A stretch of DNA of 64,000 nucleotides, from assembly GCA_905221605.1 (NCBI GenBank), contig CAJNDS010002530.1, positions 1 through 64,000 on the forward strand. The letters are read 5' to 3'. Both the position numbers and the translations under genes were made by a program. Of the stretch, positions 57,739 to 64,000 are shown piece by piece (the stretch's first letter is position 1; the number at the start of each line of letters is the position of its first letter). The notes under the pieces were generated by a model. That model saw only the letters and a list, made by a program, of their open reading frames with translations. It had not been told where the DNA came from and did not search any database. The DNA is from Symbiodinium natans (lineage: Eukaryota > Sar > Dinophyceae > Suessiales > Symbiodiniaceae).

Positions 57739-57993
57739 CTACACATGAAAGGATTGGCCCGGCACCCGTGATGGAGCCGGGTTGGCCGCCGTGTGAGGCC
57801 GGGGGCCTCCACCTGGCCCCACGCCTCCGAGCTGGAGTACGGTTTTGTACAGACTTTGTAATGCACATACGTCTTTCGACGCAACCAGGCTCAAAAAGGC
57901 AGCGTGCCTGAACAGCGCCCCGTGGGGACGCTGGCTGAAGTGGCACCTCGACCTCATAGTGACGATTTGATTCAGGAGCCTTGCCTTGCCCAT
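57739..57993 (-). CDS. Candidate exon, unknown
   Basis: The minus-strand frame includes RLLNQIVTMRSRCHFSQRPH and LFRHAAFLSLVASKDVCALQ, protein-like and on the prevailing strand. It could be a downstream exon of the gene starting at 60725; phase was not tested. Confidence 0.28.
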   Translation of the reverse strand: MGKARLLNQIVTMRSRCHFSQRPHGALFRHAAFLSLVASKDVCALQSLYKTVLQLGGVGPGGGPRPHTAANPAPSRVPGQSFHV

Positions 57994-58467
57994 TTCATAT
58001 CACCTTGCCTCGGCTCCCTGCGCTGCTACCTGCCTCCGGGCAAAGCGACGTCACACCATGTTCCCGGCGCCCAGGGCTTCGAGGGCTTCTTTCCGCCACT
58101 TTCGGTGGCGGTTCCGTGACACGCCTCTATGCTGCCCATAGCTCTGGCAACGGCTGCTACTGCTAATGATGATTACAAATTATCATCTAATGCGTTCAGG
58201 ATGTACACCTTCGGCCATGGTTGAAGTAGTTGGCCAGGTTGTCCCCGGTGCTTTGGCGGCAGAGCCTTGCGCGAACTTCACCATGCAAACATCATCACAG
58301 AGCGGTCGCAGCTGGGGCCACCCTCGCGCCAACATGCCGCTGGCAGTGACAGTGCCACTTGGTGCCTCAATCCAGGACTAAGAAAGCCTAACGCCTAGAC
58401 CAACAACAACGAATCATTGTATTGAACACTTAGAGAGCGGGCTCTGCTCTTCGCGGGGGACGTTTCA

Positions 58468-58488
58468 ACCACAACAACCACAACAACC

Positions 58489-58548
<60 letters not shown>

Positions 58549-58550
58549 GC
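58468..58550. repeat. CAA trinucleotide repeat
   Basis: About 25 consecutive CAA units. The poly-Cys frame on the minus strand is an artefact of this repeat. Confidence 0.95.
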
Positions 58551-59085
58551 AAGAAGCCGTCCCACACATCGCGGGACTGCCCCTTCGCGGGGCGGCCCCT
58601 GTCCTTTTACAAGGAATTTGACGGGTGCGCATTCTACGGCTCAACCAACACAGCAGCGACAACAACAAATCTGAGCATGCATCATGAACCGGGTGCTTCA
58701 CACATCCGCGAACCACCTTTGCACTGGTCGGTCTGACGAGTAAGTTGAGCCTCTTGCCTTCGTGGAGACTCCAGCAGCCCGGACCTGTCACCCAAGCATG
58801 GGGAATGGTGGTTGGGTAGCTGTTCTACGTCTGTTCTACGTCTGTTCTCTTTTTGAAGGATCAGCCTGGACTGTCGGGGCCAGCAAAGGACCTGCCACTA
58901 CTACAAGCTGCATCCCTGCTCTCTCCCCACAAAATCCGGATGAAGTTGACTGCAAGAGTCTAGAGACGCACCTTGATGCACTGGCAGCGCCGGGGATGTA
59001 ATGCTTTGACGTACAGAACCCGACATCCAGCAAGGTGCTCTTGGCGAAGTCACCTGGCCAATCAAAGGACATCTTTATTCAAGGC

Positions 59086-60725
59086 CTGAGACGGTCGGCA
59101 TCGAGCGTCGTGCATTTCACGTAAGCAAAATACATGCAGTCATCGGCAGTAGGCACGAGGGGCACCACGACTCGGCGCGGCACAGTCACAGTATGGACTG
59201 GAACAGGTCCTGCCGCGGGCTCCGCACAAGCTGGAAGTAGCGACACTGCTGTACAGGTATACACATACGCTGAATGATTCCTGCAAACACCGTCCAATGT
59301 GAGGGCAAAGCAGTTGCAGAATGTTTGCGAAATCTTTTATCGCGGCAGTGTTTGCATGAAATCGTGCGAACAGGAATGGCTCAAGCAAGCCGAATCGGAT
59401 TCCACGTCTATCGGGGGTCTTACAGTCTACAGACGCAGCAAATTGAAACCTTGTTGGTAGGCTGCGTTTTGCATCAAGCCGTTGGTGCCGCTGACCTCAA
59501 GCTACCCAGCAGGCATAGCACACAAGCAGCGAATTTGTACTCATCAAAGCATTTTACAGCTGCTTCTGGAAGTTGTCAGTTCCGGGCGGCCATGGCTGAC
59601 GAGTCCCGCCCACCTTCCCGACTCTTCCCAGGGCTTGGTGGCTTCACCTAGCTGTGCTGTCAGCCAAGTGTCCTGCAACGAAAACCTACGCTGTAAGAAT
59701 GTCGTATGAACGTGCAATGGTTCGCACACTGTCTGCACAGTCGCCCAGAGTGTCTCTCCGAAATTGCCCTGAGTGTTGGCGTGTCTCGAGTCTGGCACGT
59801 CGAAGGTGAAACTTGAAACAGGTTGCGCACCTGCTACTGAATCCTTGAACCCTGGTGTGATCGAGTCGTCGTTGCTGTGGCTGTGCTTGTAGAGCTCCTG
59901 CCTCACACTTGGGCTGGTTGCAGACAAAACCCTGGCACTGAACGGTGACCCTTGTTCAAGGATTTCGGAATCCCTGTCGGCACTGAAGCTTCTCTGATGA
60001 CCTACGGTCCTTCATGACATCTGAGGACCAGCTCAAGCACCGAACTGGATCTGCAAGGAACGGTTCTGCCCTGTCAGCATGCTGCGGGCTTCACATGCTT
60101 CATAACACTTTCACAACACACTGCCGCAGAGCTGGCCTAGCACAATGCGGAGCGAATGGTCGACTGGGCCGCGAAGCGGAAACCTCCATCCACTCGCCGG
60201 TGGGAACATGGACGCCTGATTGATATTGAAGGCAAAGACCTGGGGGCAACTGTGATTGAGGCGTGTACGACCTTTTGCGAATGTCCACATGACCCTGCCA
60301 CCGCCACACATCACCACACCTCAGCTATCCTCAGCTCTTCACCATGTCGCCACCCACTTCTGCTCCTATCCACCATCCGTCACCTTACAGCTCATACATT
60401 GGCAAAATTTGCATAGCTACTGGTTCGAAGGCCATCAAAATTGAATCTCCAAATCTCCAAGCTGCAGTCAGCTCCATCCTTGACTGAGGTCTGAGAGCTG
60501 TGAGCGCTGTGCGCATTGAACATGTGAACGAAGCAGAAGCATTGTGAAGCATTGCGAAGCATTGCGCAGCTTGTCTGTGCGGCTGGGATCCTTTTCGTCC
60601 CAGTAGTAGACGGCAACGCTCTCGCCTGCACTATCCAAGAATATCCTAAACTTTCTGAACTCCTCTGGCTGAGTTCCGGCTACCCGCGCCTTGCCCCAGG
60701 GACTTGCGGAAAACTGGCCGTCCAT
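59086..60725 (-). CDS. Multi-exon gene, unknown product (5' part)
   Basis: ATG at 60725 opens MDGQFSASPWGKARVAGTQP, continuing EEFRKFRIFLDSAGESVAVY and YWDEKDPSRTD to a GC donor (60571, phase 2). An acceptor at 59992 then gives SFSADRDSEILEQGSPFSAR, VRQELYKHSHSNDDSITPGF and SSFTFDVPDSRHANTQGNFG, ending near a GT donor about 59737. A third exon (about 59250-59086) gives VVVPLVPTADDCMYFAYVKC and TTLDADRLR up to a CAG|GCCTTG donor. The protein looks soluble, Ser/Asp-rich in the middle. I do not recognise it. Later exons, if any, lie below 59.1 kb. The join between exons 2 and 3 was not phase-checked. Confidence 0.5.
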
Positions 60726-60949
60726 GGTTCCGGCCTTGCTCCTGCAACCATCCGAAGGTGCAGACTAGGTGGAGGCTCAGGGTCAGAAAGCATTTTCCGA
60801 GTGAACTCAACATGAACTCTATATGAAGTAGGGTATATATTTCTTGTACCCCCAAAAGGACACCAGGTATACACACTCACCAATATTAAAAAGGAACCTT
60901 ATATACACTCACCAAAAACAGAAATATAAACCCTGCTTCATATATGCGT

Positions 60950-61003
60950 ATGAGATATATATATATATGTATATATGTATATAGATATACGTGTGTATAT
61001 TTG
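60950..61003. repeat. TATA/TGTA microsatellite
   Basis: Alternating ATATAT and GTATAT words between the unknown gene (start 60725) and the J-ankyrin gene (stop 61515). Confidence 0.85.
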
Positions 61004-61514
61004 CATGTATTTGGGACATTTTCAAACTGCGCCAATGTCTGCTAATGCTGCCGGTGCCGAATTATGCGCCTCGTAGGTGCCTTCCAGGATGCGCTTGACC
61101 AACGTTGTCTGGGTTTGCTGCACCTGACGAATGGAAAGGTCGCAGGTCAGCAGGTGGCCTCAGGGGATTGGACACCTTCTTCTCCTTCTCCACCTGCCTC
61201 TTTCTGTACTGCTCCTGTTGCGTGCACTGGCAGTCTCTGCGATGCGCCATGCATCGCTACATGCATCAACATCAGCGGACTCGGCCTCCCAGTCATCCAG
61301 CTCAGGTCCTGCGTCCACAGCATCCTGAAACGGCTACGGCGGATGTTTTCGTGGCAGTTCACGTTTCAAGCACGATTGGGGTTGCCATGCCCCATCATGC
61401 ACCTGTGCAATCATGCCCTTCCTTTCTTTTGGTGCAACAGGTGAAACTCCAAGTGCTGTTGATTCCGAGCTCAGCGAGCCCGCGTGCATCAGGTGAGATG
61501 TCAATGTAATGCTC

Positions 61515-63691
61515 TCATGGAGAGAGTGGGGAAACTGGAGAGGTTGGAGAGGTTGGAGAGGCTGGGGAGGCTGGGGAGACCTCTTCTTCCACTTCGTCCT
61601 CCGGTGGCGCCAATACCTTCTGGATCTCTGCCACCACCTGCACACCACAGACGCCACAGACACCACTCCAAGAGTGTACCAATAAACTTCAGTAAACGCA
61701 ATGCTTGGGCCTCCGGATGTCCGTAGAGCTTGCCGAAGAGGAGACAGTGCTTCATCTCTCTCAGGTCCAAATTGGGCAGCTCAGCCAGTAGGGTCTTGAG
61801 ACAGCCAACATGGCCCCATCGGCTGGCCTCTGGCTAAGACTTGCAAAAAGCCATATATCAAACAAAAACATTCAATACCATGCAATTCAACCATCTGAAG
61901 AAACATCGTTACTTTTCGTTTGTGTTTGCTTATCTTGTATACGCGCCGGTTCCCGGCCGGCTCCGCCGGCTCGCCTTCTTCAGGGCGCTCATGGAGTTCT
62001 TGTCCTGGCAGTTTGCATCCGCCCCTGCATCCAACAGAAGCCGCACCAGCTCCTGGTGGCCCATAGCTGCCGCCATCATGAGTGGTGTTTCGCCATCTTC
62101 GTTGCAAGCGTTTGCATCGGCCTTCTTCTCTAGCAGAGATCGGCAAACGTTGGCATGGCCCTTGATCGCAGCAAGCATGATGGCTTGGAAGCCCTGCGGA
62201 TCCTTATCGCTTACCCCTTTGCCACCCTTCGTAAACTTCGTGACGAGCTCTTCATGACCCCCGTTCGCTGCAAGCATAAGGACAGTCCAGTTGGATCCAT
62301 CGGGCATCTTGTAGTTGGGGTTGGACCCGTTCTCTAACATCTCCTTCAGAGCACGAGGAGCGATTACGAAGCGACTCTACGAAGCGACTCAACGAAGCGA
62401 CTCAAACAAGAGAACCTTTTCTTACAAACTGAGACGGGCAACATTGACCTCCTCCAAGTCGCCCTTGTCCACTGCACCACGGAAGGCCACCGCCTGCCAC
62501 ATCTTTGCTTCTTCCTGTGACAGGCATCATGTTGGCGAATGCGCAGGCAATCTGCAGGGTTTGCCGCCACATGCTGCATGCTAAGACTCTGCAAGCACTC
62601 GTGCACAGGGTCTCGTGAGCGGGCACTTGTGCAAAGGACAACGCTGCCAGACAACGCGAAAGGCCAAACACAATGCAAGACACGCGCGGAGGGCACATCC
62701 TTGCCTCATCCACTGGTGCCATGGCTGCTACGTGTCTATCTACGTCTACGTTTGAGCCGCTTGAACCTTCCAATTCTGTCAAGTTCGTTCTGTTTCCCTG
62801 GATGTCCTCAAGTGTTCGGGATCAGACGATGACGAAATCTGAAGGTACGCTCCAAAGGGGCAATGCATGCGGGGCCTGGAACAAGTCCTCCAGATCGACG
62901 CCTGGCAGCCTCACCTCTCCGAGAAACCACTTGGTCCACTCCACGACCTGCCTGCTCTCACCTCCTTGTGATCATGATGTTACTATTTGTATAATGTTTT
63001 ACATCTTTGCAGAATGTTGAAAGGATGGGAACCGTCCTCATTGAAGTCCACGGCGCGCTGTCGGGACCAACGTCGCCTCTTCTTCCCGTTTACTTCAACA
63101 CAAGTCACAGAACTGATCGCAACATGTCGCAGACTTCTGCATCGATTTGTACATGTATATACGTATACATCTATATACATGTGCAAACAACAGCTCCCCC
63201 GGTCACCAGCCAGGTGAGGAGAGCTCCCTGTAGGCCTGACGATATGTGGTTGAGAGCAAACGGCTGTAAATTGAAAATTGAGGCTCGTCATTTTGTCTTC
63301 GGCCCAGCTTGGCCAACCAGGTGGGGCGCACCCACAGGAGTTTGCGGAAAGCAGTGGCATCGCCTGTCCCTGGCGGCATGCTGCTTGGTGCTGAGTAATT
63401 AGAATGCATATAGTTGTTGTATGATGGTGTATGAATACTCACAATTCACGCTCTGGAGATAACGTGGTCATCCACTGAGATCGACTCGCCTGGCACGTCG
63501 GGATGAAGAGCGCCGGCGAGCTTCCGGAAGGCAGGTCGCACACTTTCCTTCAGATGTCAAACTCAATTGCTCAGACCATCTCATACCATGTCAAACTGCT
63601 TTGGACGTGCCTGGTCCGAGCTGCGAGGCAACCCCAAGATGTCAAAGGGATTATCCTTCTTCTTGGCTTTGATACCCAGCAGCCTGTCCAT
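61515..63691 (-). CDS. J-domain plus ankyrin-repeat protein, complete nine-exon gene
   Basis: Exons: 63691-63611, 63547-63490, 63369-63332, 62947-62876, 62797-62705, 62514-62449, 62343-61975, 61827-61680 and 61627-61515; total 1038 bp, 345 codons and a stop, every junction in frame. Residues 13-60 form a J domain: NPFDILGLPRSSDQ, then RPAFRKLAGALHPD with the HPD triad that stimulates Hsp70 ATPase, then ATAFRKLLWVVEWTKW. The middle carries ankyrin repeats: WTVLMLAANGGHEELV, GFQAIMLAAIKGHANVCRSL, ETPLMMAAAMGHQELVRLLL and ASRWGHVGCLKTLLAELPN. The tail is acidic (PPEDEVEEEV) then SP-rich. Donors are GC (5) and GT (3). Probable role: cytosolic Hsp70 co-chaperone with a protein-binding scaffold. 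ATG at 62722 could be an alternative start giving an ankyrin-only protein. Confidence 0.85.
62344..62448 (-). repeat. CGAAGCGACTC triplet inside a J-ankyrin intron
   Basis: The 105-bp GT-AG intron contains three tandem copies of an 11-12 bp CGAAGCGACTC unit (about 62367-62402). Confidence 0.8.
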
Positions 63692-64000
63692 GCCATGTCC
63701 ACAGCAGAACAAGACTTATTTATGGCTTTAAGCGTGCAAGGCAATCTTAAAGCGGGTTGCCGTGGCCGGTGGACATTGGCTCGAAATCGGTTTCTTTGTC
63801 TCGTGATTGTCGGCACGTCGCAACATTTCGCTCGTGTTTTCATAGCACCCTCAGCACAGTCCCGTGCGCATGCCGTAGCGCACATCGTGCTCCCGAACAT
63901 GGCAGTGACGCACTTGTCAGCATCGCCGTCTTTTTGTTTACGGGTTTGCGTCGTACACCGGCTGTAGGGAACTTTGGATTTCATGGTGCTTAAAATAGCT
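63692..64000. other. Upstream of the J-ankyrin gene; nothing assigned
   Basis: Both strands carry overlapping open frames of about 140-150 codons reaching across 63503-63984. Part of this is real J-domain sequence in a third frame, so neither frame is taken as a gene. No promoter motif is evident. Confidence 0.4.

Noticed and set aside
58465-58791. Poly-cysteine protein on the minus strand
   Set aside because: It is simply the CAA repeat read in antisense.
1-64000. CRISPR arrays, bacterial operons or ribosome-binding sites
   Set aside because: No evenly spaced repeat-spacer array exists, and all gene structure is eukaryotic with introns.

Overview
The window is the end of a eukaryotic nuclear chromosome, most likely from a dinoflagellate. 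The evidence is: a CCCTAAA-type telomere at base 1; genes cut into many 20-270 bp exons; introns that end in AG but start with GT, GC or GA; every well-resolved gene on the minus strand, transcribed towards the telomere; and a probable spliced-leader relic. The species cannot be named from this. All gene models come from hand translation and matching of exon phases, with no transcript or database support.

Layout. 1-275: telomere made of a compound 17-bp unit, then inverted degenerate telomeric repeats. 0.3-10 kb: subtelomeric tandem repeats (255-bp and 739-bp units), interstitial telomere-like tracts, a decayed inverted-repeat element and isolated exon-like fragments. 10.1-46.1 kb: one very large minus-strand gene. 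I traced about 40 small exons, most joined in consistent phase. Together they give a signal peptide, an extracellular sensor-like domain, a cysteine-rich repeat stalk, a multi-pass membrane region and a cytoplasmic TIR domain. Its introns are filled with degenerate telomere-like heptamers, three inverted-repeat elements and a decayed polyubiquitin copy.

46.3-64 kb: telomere-like sequence becomes rare and the DNA looks like ordinary gene space. It holds a mitochondrial-carrier-family gene (49.0-46.8 kb), an unidentified multi-exon gene (about 60.7-59.1 kb) and a complete nine-exon gene encoding a J-domain plus ankyrin-repeat protein (63.7-61.5 kb). Weak coding candidates, microsatellites and a long G/C homopolymer block lie between them.

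The main result is the 36-kb receptor-like gene. A TIR domain with the conserved WC..E segment sits behind a membrane region and a sensor ectodomain, next to the telomere, which suggests a surface recognition receptor. Its ligand and downstream pathway cannot be read from the sequence.
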